DNA from: CALMEE01 sp041748315
Lineage (GTDB): Bacteria > Planctomycetota > Planctomycetia > Pirellulales > Pirellulaceae
Direction: 5' to 3'
Assembly: GCA_041748315.1 (NCBI GenBank)
Contig: JBGTDM010000154.1
Span: 1-64,000, forward strand
Length of the DNA: 64,000 nucleotides
Both the position numbers and the translations under genes were made by a program. The notes below the pieces were generated by a model that saw only the letters and a list, made by a program, of their open reading frames with translations, did not search any database and was not told the DNA's origin. Positions 28,231 through 36,866 of the stretch are shown one piece after another. Every line of letters starts with the position of its first letter. The first letter of the stretch is position 1.

Positions 28231-29217
28231 TTATTCAACGTTTCGTGGGTTCAATTGCCGCTTGATCCAGTGGTCGATAAACGCAAAAACCAGTTGATTA
28301 TCAATCTCTGCATGAAGTTCATGGAGCATATTTGACCAGATCCGTATTTCGGCCTTTCCGGCAGATCGATCAACCAATGCTCGACTGCTTGCTGACGAAG
28401 TAATGCGATCCGCATCACCATGCAAAATCATCGTCGGGCAGGGAAGCTGTGCGGCGCGGTTGATGGTCCACTGCATCGCTTCCTTCATTTCGAAAAAGTG
28501 GCCGACGGAAATCCTGCCATGTCGAAGTGGATCACTGGCAATTTTTGCTGCATAGTTGTCGCGCTGGCTGAGTTGTTTGGCGTCAATTCCCGAGCGCAAG
28601 GTCATTTGTGGAACAACGAAGCTCGCGAGCTTGCCAGTCACCAACTTCCAGGTTGGAACTTTCATCGCCAGGCCGAGGAGCGGGCTGGTAATGAGTGCTC
28701 CGAAAAGCTGCGGATCTGATTGAACTGACTGCTGATTGTGAATAAGAAAATTCAGCGTGAGCAATCCGCCAAAACTTTGGCCATAAAGGAACAAGGGGAG
28801 ATCGAGCGGATTGAGTTGCCTGGCATTTTCCAACCCCAATCGCAGATCATCACGAAAGCTGGCCATGCTGGGCCCGTAACCCCGCTTCCCTCCCGAGTGA
28901 CCATGTCCACGCAAGTCGTGCGCTAACACGGAATATCCTTGCCCAGTCAGATAGTTGATAAGGTCTGTATAGCGGCCCTGATGATCGCCCCAACCATGCG
29001 TTAGGACAATGCCAGCGACCGGGTGGGGTGGCGAAACGTAGGTGGCGTGAACGTCGACGCCATCATGGGTTTTCCAATCCAGTTCCCGTGAACTGACCGT
29101 CGGCGAGTTGGCTTCCCTTGGCAAGCTTGAAGGTTTCGTATTGGGAATGTCCATACCTATTTTGAATGCCACTTTGAAGGTTGTAAACGAAACAGCCGAA
29201 GCGTCGGCCGAGTTCAT
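28231..29217 (-). CDS. Alpha/beta hydrolase, monoacylglycerol-lipase-like
   Basis: A 328-residue protein. ATG 29217 overlaps the mtnC stop as ATGA, indicating translational coupling; a TTG 18 bases upstream is less likely. The hydrolase-4 pattern is clear: oxyanion loop LTHGWGDHQGRY, HDLRGHGHSGG, nucleophile elbow YGQSFGG, acid in LHGDADRITS, and catalytic His in MLHELHAE. Relatives hydrolyse monoacylglycerols or lysophospholipids. The coupling to the methionine-salvage genes has no obvious metabolic explanation. Confidence 0.85.
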   Translation of the reverse strand: MNSADASAVSFTTFKVAFKIGMDIPNTKPSSLPREANSPTVSSRELDWKTHDGVDVHATYVSPPHPVAGIVLTHGWGDHQGRYTDLINYLTGQGYSVLAHDLRGHGHSGGKRGYGPSMASFRDDLRLGLENARQLNPLDLPLFLYGQSFGGLLTLNFLIHNQQSVQSDPQLFGALITSPLLGLAMKVPTWKLVTGKLASFVVPQMTLRSGIDAKQLSQRDNYAAKIASDPLRHGRISVGHFFEMKEAMQWTINRAAQLPCPTMILHGDADRITSSASSRALVDRSAGKAEIRIWSNMLHELHAEIDNQLVFAFIDHWIKRQLNPRNVE

Positions 29218-29960
29218 GTCGAACCGCTGCAACAACGGGCGATCTCGATTTGTCCAAAATTATCCATGGATGGATGTCGGTCGCACTCGACTGTGTGGTT
29301 GCCGGGACGAATCGAATATGCGGTGTTCATACCGACCTGACGAGCAGCATCAAGCTCCTCGACAATGTCACTGATAAACAACACCTCGCGGGGAAGAATT
29401 CCAATTTGTGAGGCGATTGCCGTATAGCTTGTGGCTTCCTTTTTTCCACCAATTGTCGTGTCGAAATGACCTTCCAAAAAGGGGAGTAAATTACCCGACT
29501 GGCTGTTTGCAAAATACAGTTTCTGTGCGGCGATACTACCGGAAGAATAAATGTAGATACGCAATCCGGCCAGCTTCCAGCGTTGAATCGCCGGCGCCAC
29601 GTCAGGAAACAGGTGCCCGACTAATTCACCTGACTGGAATCCCGATTTCCAGATTTGGCCTTGAAGGCTTTTCAGACCCGTTGTTTTGGCGTCGCTATCC
29701 ATCAAGCGGAGCACATGCTCAACGACTGCTTGCTGCAATTTCCCTGGATCTGAATCATTTAGCCATGACGCCAAGTCAACTCCTTGATCCATGGCCATTT
29801 GGGCGACCGTTTGTTTCAATTCGTCGTCATCCCATTGTTCGGTGATGAACGTCGAAACATGTTTTCGCACGAACGGAAACATGACGTCATAAACAAAACT
29901 GATACTGGAAGTCGTTCCTTCAATGTCCAGTAAAACAGCTTGGCCTGCGAATGGAATCAC
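29214..29960 (-). CDS. mtnC: Enolase-phosphatase E1 (methionine salvage)
   Basis: A 248-residue HAD-family enzyme. The GTG at 29960 overlaps the mtnD stop as GTGA, so this start is chosen over upstream codons. HAD motif I is LLDIEGTTSSISF (Asp nucleophile), motif II is YIYSSGS, and motif IV is FISDIVEELDAA. The enzyme enolises and dephosphorylates 2,3-diketo-5-methylthiopentyl-1-phosphate to the acireductone used by MtnD. It is the third gene of mtnB-mtnD-mtnC. Confidence 0.92.
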   Translation of the reverse strand: MIPFAGQAVLLDIEGTTSSISFVYDVMFPFVRKHVSTFITEQWDDDELKQTVAQMAMDQGVDLASWLNDSDPGKLQQAVVEHVLRLMDSDAKTTGLKSLQGQIWKSGFQSGELVGHLFPDVAPAIQRWKLAGLRIYIYSSGSIAAQKLYFANSQSGNLLPFLEGHFDTTIGGKKEATSYTAIASQIGILPREVLFISDIVEELDAARQVGMNTAYSIRPGNHTVECDRHPSMDNFGQIEIARCCSGST

Positions 29961-30544
29961 AATTTGACCACCGGTTTGATTGTTACTTGTTCCGCGACTG
30001 AAATATATTGAGGTCCCAAGCAAAGCGGTTCATACGCAGCGTGAACCCCTTCGCTAAGGTAATGAGGGGTCCAGCCCGATTTATCTTCAAACAAACGAAT
30101 GCAACGAATGCGCTTGTCACTGCACAAATTAAACCAGTGTTTTGTTCCTTTTGGCACGTTGATTAGATCACCGGAACTTACGGTAATGCTGAACACGGGT
30201 CCGTTATCTGGATGGATATGGAACACTCCATTTCCTTCGACGGTGAACCGTACTTCGTCTTCCGAGTGTGTATGTTCTTTATCAAACTTCGCAAGCATCG
30301 TATCCAGACCGGGCGTTTCCGGGTTGACGTTGATCACGTCCGCAGTGACGAAGCCACCGGCCTGCTTGAGTCGCTTGATTTCGCTGTCATAGACGGCCAG
30401 TATTTGTTCGTCCGTGGCATCGTCGGCGATACGATTGGCAACGTCCCAATTTTCGTACTTAATTCCAAAGGGATTGAGAAATTCATTGACTTCTTGTGGA
30501 TCATTGATTGACCGATTCTCGGAGGGAATGTGCACGACCGCCAT
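29957..30544 (-). CDS. mtnD: Acireductone dioxygenase
   Basis: A 195-residue cupin. The metal-binding motif EHTHSEDEVRF supplies His, His and Glu, and GTKHWFNL supplies the later His. Its length fits bacterial ARD (about 180). It oxidises the acireductone to 4-methylthio-2-oxobutanoate, the precursor of methionine; the product depends on whether iron or nickel is bound. An AGG lies upstream of ATG 30544, and the stop overlaps the mtnC start. The 190-base gap to mtnB upstream could hold a promoter. Confidence 0.93.
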   Translation of the reverse strand: MAVVHIPSENRSINDPQEVNEFLNPFGIKYENWDVANRIADDATDEQILAVYDSEIKRLKQAGGFVTADVINVNPETPGLDTMLAKFDKEHTHSEDEVRFTVEGNGVFHIHPDNGPVFSITVSSGDLINVPKGTKHWFNLCSDKRIRCIRLFEDKSGWTPHYLSEGVHAAYEPLCLGPQYISVAEQVTIKPVVKL

Positions 30545-30733
30545 CGTAATTGCCTATTTAGAAATGAGGTATCGAAAGTGCCAACGCAGGTAGCTGAATA
30601 TAGTGCGAATCCGCAAATCGATTCAGACTGCAACGATCGCCAGTATTTTCGATTAAACCACGACGATTTTCAAGTCCAAACTGCCTTGGCCACGAATTTT
30701 GAAAGGGGATCGTCGGCGGAACTGTCGGCCACA

Positions 30734-31387
30734 TCATTTCCCCATTTGAAGCTTTCTGCCCAGACATTCAAATAGAAACTCAAATATCTCGATGTGGCGC
30801 CGAGCTTCATCGACAGTTCGTCCCCATGTGTACAGTCCATGACTTCGAATAAGGTATCCGTGAATTTGCGATTCAGGATTCTCAAACACCGATGAGACCT
30901 TGGTGGCCAAGTCGGGGATATTTTGAGTGTTGTCAAAAATGGGAACCCACTCGCGATGTTCGTGAGTCGTGACTCCTTCCAAGCCCTTGAGCATTTCAAA
31001 TCCTTCAATCCAAAGGCCGCCTTGTTCAAAGAAATGGTCGGACAGGATTGTCCCCCAGACGCTGTGGGTATGCAAAATCGAATCCGCCCCAGTGTATTCT
31101 GCAGCGACAATATGTAACAACGTTTCGGCAGAGGACTTGGGTTGATCGGGCAGGACTGGTTTCCCGAGCCTGTCGACCCGCACGAAATCGTCGGGCTGCA
31201 GGTTTCCCTTGTCTTTGCCACTGGCCGTGACCAGCAATTCGAGAGGGTTGCGACTGACAACGCAACTGTAATTGCTGCTGGTACCCACCGACCAACCTCG
31301 TTGATAGAACAACCTTCCAACGGATTGGAGTTCGCGAATCTGGTTTTCCATTCCAGCAAGGGTCGACGTCATACTCGATCGGTTCAT
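30734..31387 (-). CDS. mtnB: Methylthioribulose-1-phosphate dehydratase
   Basis: A 217-residue class II aldolase-fold protein. The zinc-binding motif ILHTHSVWG and the later RSHGLYTWG are typical of MtnB, as is GTSSNYSC near the N-terminus. It dehydrates methylthioribulose-1-phosphate to the diketo compound that MtnC uses. Together with mtnD and mtnC it covers the central steps of methionine salvage. mtnA and mtnK/mtnP are absent from the window. The first ATG is used; an internal ATG five codons later is also possible. Confidence 0.92.
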   Translation of the reverse strand: MNRSSMTSTLAGMENQIRELQSVGRLFYQRGWSVGTSSNYSCVVSRNPLELLVTASGKDKGNLQPDDFVRVDRLGKPVLPDQPKSSAETLLHIVAAEYTGADSILHTHSVWGTILSDHFFEQGGLWIEGFEMLKGLEGVTTHEHREWVPIFDNTQNIPDLATKVSSVFENPESQIHGYLIRSHGLYTWGRTVDEARRHIEIFEFLFECLGRKLQMGK

Positions 31388-31627
31388 GAAGTTTAAGCGG
31401 CTTAGTTGGTGTCCTGGATTTCGTTGTGTCAGGCCCTCTGGTCGCTACGATCGATTGTTAAATTCAACCGGTGCCATTCGCAGTTGGTTCCACATTCGCC
31501 AACTCGCCGCAACCGCTGTGAGATCATTTAGCACGAATTCAAATCTATGGTATTTTAAAGTTCGGTTCAATCGCTCTGCAGCAGGTTGCAATGCGGAATA
31601 ATATCGCCATAACAAATGCAGCCTGGT

Positions 31628-32203
31628 TCAACTATGCATTCGCGGCAACGGGTCGCCTCGTTCTATGATCGCGGCCTCAAACTCTGCCAGTTCCGAAAGT
31701 CGCTTTTTTACGGTCTCATCATTTGCGAACGACTTCGCCAACCGTACATACGTCGAGTGATGTCGGGCCTCCGATTCAAACAGACTGTCGTAAAAGTCAG
31801 CCAATTCTCGATCCGCAATGTGCTTGCGCAACAGGTCAAATCGTTCACATGAACGCGCTTCGATGAGTCCAGCAACAAGAATTCGATCGATGGCTCTTTC
31901 CGGTTCACCTTTTCGGACCAGGTCATTGAGTTGCCGACCGTAACTGCTGGGCTTTAACCGTCTGAAACGGATGCCGCGCCGATTCAGAATCGCCAATACT
32001 TGGTGAAAGTGATCAAGCTCTTCATTGACGATTTCCGTCATCTCTCGGCATAGTTCCTGATTGTCAATATAGGCGAACATCAGATTCATGGCACACCCTG
32101 CCGCCTTCTTTTCGCAGTGTGCGTGATCGATCAGAATCTCCTCGATATTGTTGTCAACTTGCTGAAGCCAACGATCTGGTGAAGTTGATTTGAGATTTAA
32201 CAT
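31628..32203 (-). CDS. miaE: tRNA-(ms2io6A)-hydroxylase
   Basis: A 191-residue ferritin-like di-iron enzyme. The iron-ligand helices are visible: ILIDHAHCEKKAAG, EIVNEELDHFHQVL (ExxH), LIEARSCERFDLL and FESEARHHSTYV (ExxxH). MiaE hydroxylates the isopentenyl group of modified A37 in tRNAs that read codons starting with U. It lies upstream of the mtn cluster on the same strand. The enzyme needs MiaA- and MiaB-modified tRNA; those genes are not here. Confidence 0.9.
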   Translation of the reverse strand: MLNLKSTSPDRWLQQVDNNIEEILIDHAHCEKKAAGCAMNLMFAYIDNQELCREMTEIVNEELDHFHQVLAILNRRGIRFRRLKPSSYGRQLNDLVRKGEPERAIDRILVAGLIEARSCERFDLLRKHIADRELADFYDSLFESEARHHSTYVRLAKSFANDETVKKRLSELAEFEAAIIERGDPLPRMHS

Positions 32204-32653
32204 TTAAATTCCGAGGCAATACAACATATTCGATCATCACGGGTCCCCCCGATCCGACCGTTGTGGACGCCGCCGTTCCGTTCCGAGATGGTCATTCGAG
32301 AACGCACCTGAATAGGTTGGCGGCTTATGATCGTTTTCAAGTCGAGAGGCTGGAACGGTCGTCGCAACGTTTGCAACGGCAAGCCGCAGACCCTGTATGT
32401 TGGGAAACTCAAAGCGAAACCAACAGAAACCCGATTTTCGAGGCTCTGCTTCACCGATGCTTACGGACGAATTAAATCTACTGTTCGCATCCTGGACGGA
32501 CTCCAATTCTATCAATATTCTATGGAGAGTCACGGACCCTTCAGGATGCCCAACATGATTTTGCGGACGAACCGAGTCGACTTGGAATCGGCTTGTAAAT
32601 GGGATACCCTAATGAGTTGAGAAACATTCTACTTATCTCTGTTGAAAAGCGAG
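32204..32653. other. Divergent spacer without a supported gene
   Basis: The region lies between the start of miaE (minus) and the YdcF-like gene (plus). Two overlapping ~97-codon frames, one per strand, lack ribosome sites and family features. It presumably contains both promoters. Confidence 0.45.
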
Positions 32654-33592
32654 ATGGTTTTGGGCCGACGTCGCCGCTCGGGCAACGAGTTTGATGATTA
32701 CTACGAGGATGACCAGGATTCACCAGATCGGCAGGAAGTACCGCGAACTTCAAGTCCGAAACGGGTGGTTCCGTTGATCGTCCTGGCGCTTATTGGTGCG
32801 ACTTTTTTTGGCGCAATTTGGGTTGTTGCTGGTCGGCCGATGTTTGAGAAAACCGTCTTAGCACTGATTTCGCCTGTTGGACTGGTTTGGTTGGGCTTGT
32901 TTGTCATTTTCTATCTGAGCGTGCTGACTCGGGCTAAGGCGCCAGCCCTGATCGCGCTGTTGCTGTGGGTGCTCTTATCTGCCGCGGGAAATTCGTTAGT
33001 TTCCCAACAGTTGGCGCGAATCTTGGAGCACCGGTACGAGAATCAAAATCTCGGAGAGATGCCCAAGTTGGATTTGATTGTGCTGCTTGGTGGCGGAGTC
33101 GGTACAGCACCCAATCAGCAGCCGCAAACTGGATTTTCAGGGGATCGCCTCGTTCAGGTTGCTCGGCTCTATCATCAGGGCAAAGTGGAGACGATTGTCT
33201 GCTGCGGGACGCATGGGCTTCCGCCCTATGCGGGCGAGTTGACTCAGGCCGAAGCGGCGTTTTTGTTGTTAACCCAGCTCAAAATCCCTGAATCCGCGAT
33301 CGTACAACTGGATGGGACGAACACATTTCAGGAGCTTCAGGCGTTGGATCGCTGGTTGTCGGCTCAACCCAACCGCATCGATTTGAAAGTAGGGATCGCC
33401 ACATCTGCTTGGCACCTGCCACGGGCAATGCGGCTTGCCAGGACGATCGGGGTCGATGCGACTCCGATTGCCACCGATTTCATCTCCCACCCATTTAAAC
33501 GCGAACCGGGAATCGTCGTTCCGACAGCCCGAAATCTCCTGAATACGCACCGCACGATCAAGGAGTTGATCGCGAGTTGGTTGGGTCGATAA
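32654..33592 (+). CDS. YdcF-like (DUF218) membrane protein
   Basis: About 312 residues from ATG 32654; a TTG four codons earlier is possible. A charged N-terminal tail is followed by three membrane segments (about 40-125). A DUF218 domain follows, starting DLIVLLGGGVG, with RLVQVARLYHQGKVETIVCCG, EAAFLLLTQLKIPESAIVQLDG and ATSAWHLPRAMRLARTIG. These match the SanA/YdcF/ElyC group. Roles in envelope or polyprenyl-linked polymer metabolism have been proposed for relatives, but the activity is uncertain. The LysW cluster starts 124 bases later on the same strand. Confidence 0.82.
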   Translation: MVLGRRRRSGNEFDDYYEDDQDSPDRQEVPRTSSPKRVVPLIVLALIGATFFGAIWVVAGRPMFEKTVLALISPVGLVWLGLFVIFYLSVLTRAKAPALIALLLWVLLSAAGNSLVSQQLARILEHRYENQNLGEMPKLDLIVLLGGGVGTAPNQQPQTGFSGDRLVQVARLYHQGKVETIVCCGTHGLPPYAGELTQAEAAFLLLTQLKIPESAIVQLDGTNTFQELQALDRWLSAQPNRIDLKVGIATSAWHLPRAMRLARTIGVDATPIATDFISHPFKREPGIVVPTARNLLNTHRTIKELIASWLGR

Positions 33593-33619
33593 ATTTTTGG
33601 CCGGTCGGGCAAGCAGGAC

Positions 33620-33634
33620 TGACCTGACTGGTCA
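33620..33634. promoter_or_regulatory. Short perfect inverted repeat before lysW
   Basis: TGACC-TGACT-GGTCA lies about 80 bases before the lysW start, with AT-rich sequence just after it (AAGTTAAACTAAAATAAT). It could be an operator. The arms are only five bases, so chance is possible. Confidence 0.25.
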
Positions 33635-33715
33635 AGTTAAACTAAAATAATCGGACCGGACGATCGCCTTGGATCTGTCCTAGTTGATGAATGTACGTTC
33701 CAGAGAGTGATTGAC

Positions 33716-33886
33716 ATGTCAACTGCAAATTGTATTGAGTGTGATGCTTCCGTTGTTTTGGGTGACGATGTAGTGATCGGTGAAATTGTCTCATGTGTGG
33801 AGTGTGGAATCGATCTGGAGGTGACTTCTGTTGATCCACTGGCCGTCGAGCTGGCTCCAGAAGTTGAAGAGGACTGGGGCGAATAG
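33716..33886 (+). CDS. lysW: LysW amino-group carrier protein
   Basis: A 56-residue protein. Two zinc-ribbon CxxC pairs are present (CIEC at 6-9 and CVEC at 27-30), then an acidic tail ending in the diagnostic EEDWGE. The final glutamate side chain is where the substrate amino group is attached in LysW-mediated pathways. The small size, acidity and C-terminus match LysW of Thermus and Sulfolobus. AGAGAG lies eight bases before ATG 33716. The stop overlaps the lysX GTG by one base. The carrier holds aminoadipate or glutamate while LysX, LysZ, LysY, an aminotransferase and LysK act on it. Confidence 0.95.
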   Translation: MSTANCIECDASVVLGDDVVIGEIVSCVECGIDLEVTSVDPLAVELAPEVEEDWGE

Positions 33887-34779
33887 TGACAAGACTGAAT
33901 TTGGCGTTTTTGCATTCACGAATCCGCGTCGAAGAGAAACTATTAATCGAGGCATTGCAAACCCGGCAGGTCACCGTAAAGCCGATCGACATCCGCGATA
34001 TCGTGTTCGACCCACAACTGGCCGGAAATTGGAAACAATTCGACTTGATACTCGACCGGTGTATCGCTCATGGTCAAGCACTGGCCGTCACTGCGGTCCT
34101 TGAATGCATGGGCTGCACCTGTGTCAATCGGCTTGCCGTCACGCGATTGTGTGGGAACAAACTGGAAACCAGTTTGGCGTTGATTGCGCACGGTGTTCCG
34201 ACGTTGCCAATACGCTTAGCAGTTTCACCCGAATCGGCATTGCTGGCGATTGAGGAACTTGGTTATCCGGTCGTCCTGAAACCGGTTACTGGCTCTTGGG
34301 GGCGGTTGCTCGCCAAAATCAATGACCGAGATGCCGCCGAGGCCGTGCTGGAACACAAATCCGTGTTGGGGTCCGTTCAACACCATACATTTTACGTGCA
34401 GCCGTTTGTTAGAAAGCGGAATTTTGATATTCGCGTATTCGTTATCGGTGGCGAAACAATCTGCGCTGTCAAACGAACAAGCGATCATTGGATTACCAAT
34501 ACCGCGCGTGGAGCGACAACATCAAACTATCCGTTGAGTGACGCATTGACCGAACTGTGCAATAAGGCGTCGGCGGCTGTTGGTGGCGGCGTGCTGGCCA
34601 TCGATGTGTTTGAAACGGAAGGGGGCGAGTTGCTCGTCAATGAAATCAATTCGACCATGGAGTTTAGAAATTCGATTGCAGTCACGGGAGTCAATATTCC
34701 TGATCGATTTATCGACTACCTGTTCGTTGCGGCTGACCACGCTCATTCGGTTGCTTCCTCGACCGAGGCGATTTCATGA
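33886..34779 (+). CDS. lysX: LysW ligase (LysX/ArgX), ATP-grasp
   Basis: A 297-residue RimK-family ATP-grasp enzyme. Visible motifs are the ATP-binding loop VVLKPVTGSWGRLLAKI, FDIRVFVIGG, the NTARGATTSNYPL segment and the metal-binding VNEINSTMEFRNS near the C-terminus. It joins the alpha-amino group of aminoadipate (LysX) or glutamate (ArgX) to the C-terminal glutamate of LysW. The GTG start overlaps the lysW stop by one base (TAGTG). The sequence alone does not let me choose securely between the two substrates; MEFRNS reads more like LysX than ArgX from memory. Confidence 0.9.
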   Translation: MTRLNLAFLHSRIRVEEKLLIEALQTRQVTVKPIDIRDIVFDPQLAGNWKQFDLILDRCIAHGQALAVTAVLECMGCTCVNRLAVTRLCGNKLETSLALIAHGVPTLPIRLAVSPESALLAIEELGYPVVLKPVTGSWGRLLAKINDRDAAEAVLEHKSVLGSVQHHTFYVQPFVRKRNFDIRVFVIGGETICAVKRTSDHWITNTARGATTSNYPLSDALTELCNKASAAVGGGVLAIDVFETEGGELLVNEINSTMEFRNSIAVTGVNIPDRFIDYLFVAADHAHSVASSTEAIS

Positions 34780-35822
34780 TCAGTCCGACGTCTAAAAGAA
34801 TTCGCGTCTCGATTATTGGTGCCTCGGGGTATGTGGGTGGTGAACTGATCCGACTTTTGCTGGGGCATCCACAGGTCGAATTGATACAAGTCACCTCGCA
34901 ACAAAACGCAGGCAAACCAGTCTCGAGTGTACACCCGAACCTGCGCGGACAAACGCAACTCAAGTTCTGCCCGGCGGAAGAAGTCACTGAATGCGAACTG
35001 TTATTTCTGGCTTTGCCACATGGTAGTTCGTCCCGGAAGATCGAACATTACGCCAAGCTATCCGAACGCATTATTGACCTGGCAGCCGATTTTCGATTGC
35101 GGGACCCTCGGATGTACGCCAAATGGTACGAAGCGGAGCACGAGAATGCGGACTGGCTCGACCATTTTTGTTACGGCTTGCCCGAAACCCGCAGAGAACA
35201 ATTACGTGAAGCGCGCTATGTCAGTGGCGTCGGGTGCAATGCAACAACCACCAATCTGGCATTGCTTCCGCTGGCTCGCGAAGGATTGATCCGAACCGCG
35301 GTTTGCGATCTGAAAGTCGGATCATCCGAAGGGGGCAACCAGCATTCGGCAGCGACCCACCACGCAACTCGTGTCGGAAGTTTTCGATCGTTTGCACCGG
35401 TTGGACACCGACACCAAGCTGAGATTCTGCAGGAACTCGGCGACTTCGATTTGCATTTTTCGGTGACGGCTGTCGAGATGGTCCGCGGAGTTCTTTGTAC
35501 GGCCCATCTGTTTTTGCACCAGCCCAAAACAGAAAAGGACCTGTGGAAAATCTACCGAAATGCCTATGCCTCAGAACCCTTCGTTCGTATTGTCAACGAG
35601 AAACGCGGCCTGTATCGCTTGCCCGAACCGAAACTGGTAAGCGGGACGAATTACTGTGACGTCGGGTTTCGAGTCGACGAGGACTCTGGACGCGTCGTCG
35701 TCATCAGCGCGCTGGACAACCTCATGAAGGGCGCTGCCGGCACCGCAGTTCAATGCTTAAACCTGATGTACGGTTGGCCAGAAACAACGTCGCTGGAATT
35801 TATGGGACTTCACCCAATTTGA
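34776..35822 (+). CDS. lysY: LysW-aminoadipate/glutamate semialdehyde dehydrogenase
   Basis: A 348-residue ArgC/LysY protein. The NADPH-binding start is VSIIGASGYVGGELIRLL. The catalytic cysteine lies in SGVGCNATTTNLAL, and the active-site histidine region is in SEGGNQHSAATHHATR. It reduces the acyl phosphate made by LysZ to the semialdehyde while the substrate stays bound to LysW. ATG overlaps the lysX stop as ATGA. By similarity alone it could be an ArgC, but the operon makes the LysY type far more likely. Confidence 0.9.
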   Translation: MISPTSKRIRVSIIGASGYVGGELIRLLLGHPQVELIQVTSQQNAGKPVSSVHPNLRGQTQLKFCPAEEVTECELLFLALPHGSSSRKIEHYAKLSERIIDLAADFRLRDPRMYAKWYEAEHENADWLDHFCYGLPETRREQLREARYVSGVGCNATTTNLALLPLAREGLIRTAVCDLKVGSSEGGNQHSAATHHATRVGSFRSFAPVGHRHQAEILQELGDFDLHFSVTAVEMVRGVLCTAHLFLHQPKTEKDLWKIYRNAYASEPFVRIVNEKRGLYRLPEPKLVSGTNYCDVGFRVDEDSGRVVVISALDNLMKGAAGTAVQCLNLMYGWPETTSLEFMGLHPI

Positions 35823-36011
35823 TGAGGACTCGGCTTTTATCCGCATGTTCAGTAAACTCTATGAAACGAATTACGTTGAGGGTTGACCTTCGTGTGATTC
35901 AGCCTCCCTCAGGAGTTTTTGACTACACATCTAACGAACCATTGCACCGACCCTGGACGATGCTTTTGCAATAGTTCATTACTGGTTAACGGGAAAGGGA
36001 AATCGATATCG

Positions 36012-36866
36012 ATGATTGTTATTAAGATTGGTGGCGGCGAAGGGAATTTGATTGAATCGCTGTGCCGGGATATTGCAGAACTTGTTCATCAAGGTGGTCG
36101 CCTGATTCTCGTTCATGGCGGCTCGCATCTGACGAACGAGCTATCTACAAAACTCGAACACCCACCTCGATTTATCACATCGCCCTCTGGCTTCACGTCA
36201 CGCTACACCGATCGCCGAACGATGGAAATCTTTCAAATGGCCTATTGTGGTCAAGCGAATAAGGCGATTGTGGAATGCTTGCAGAAGCAGGGCATTAACG
36301 CCATCGGGCTATCGGGTATGGATGGTCGCTTGTGGGAGGGTTCCCGAAAGAAATCAATTCGCGCGGTTGAGAATGGTAAAACAGTCGTCATTCGTGATAA
36401 CCTTACCGGTATTGTTGAAAGGGTCAATCAAGGCCTCCTGGCTGGATTGATCGATCAAGGTTACTTGCCAGTGATTACGCCACCTGCCATTTCGTTTGAG
36501 CGTGAACCGATCAACGTTGACGGTGATCGAGCGGCCGCTGCGTCAGCGGTCGCGATGCAGGCGAAACAACTGATCATACTTTCCAACATTTCGGGCTTAC
36601 TGCGAAACGTTGAGGATCCAGACTCATTGATCCCAAACTTGCGTCGCGACGAACTGGACCAAGCCATCACTGATTTTGCTGAAGGGCGCATGAGGATCAA
36701 ATTGTTGGCTGCTGGCGAGGCAATCGATGGGGGCGTGTCGCAGGTTATCATTGGTGACTCGCGTCCCGAACATTGCTTGAAACTGGCGATCGAAGGAATA
36801 GGGACAGTCATTCGACCATCGCAAGCCACCTCGACATCCAGGGCTCAGGCGAATAATCCCGCATGA
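36012..36866 (+). CDS. lysZ: LysW-aminoadipate/glutamate kinase
   Basis: A 284-residue amino-acid kinase of the acetylglutamate kinase family. ATG 36012 is chosen because the fold starts at once with MIVIKIGGGEGN, and AAAGGGAAA lies upstream. Later motifs are ILVHGGSHLTNEL (the GG phosphate loop), VITPPAISFEREPINVDGDRAAAASAVAM and LSNISGLLR. It phosphorylates the gamma or delta carboxylate of the LysW-bound substrate. A 189-base gap separates it from lysY, unlike the other overlaps in the cluster. Its stop overlaps the lysK start. Confidence 0.9.
   Translation: MIVIKIGGGEGNLIESLCRDIAELVHQGGRLILVHGGSHLTNELSTKLEHPPRFITSPSGFTSRYTDRRTMEIFQMAYCGQANKAIVECLQKQGINAIGLSGMDGRLWEGSRKKSIRAVENGKTVVIRDNLTGIVERVNQGLLAGLIDQGYLPVITPPAISFEREPINVDGDRAAAASAVAMQAKQLIILSNISGLLRNVEDPDSLIPNLRRDELDQAITDFAEGRMRIKLLAAGEAIDGGVSQVIIGDSRPEHCLKLAIEGIGTVIRPSQATSTSRAQANNPA

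Noticed and set aside
30670..31359. 229-codon frame overlapping mtnB in another frame
   Set aside because: mtnB has zinc-binding motifs of the class II aldolase fold in its own frame; the other frame is a shadow.
34776..35822. Classical argC annotation for the dehydrogenase
   Set aside because: Similarity alone allows it, but the overlap with lysX and the adjacent LysW carrier make the LysY role more likely.
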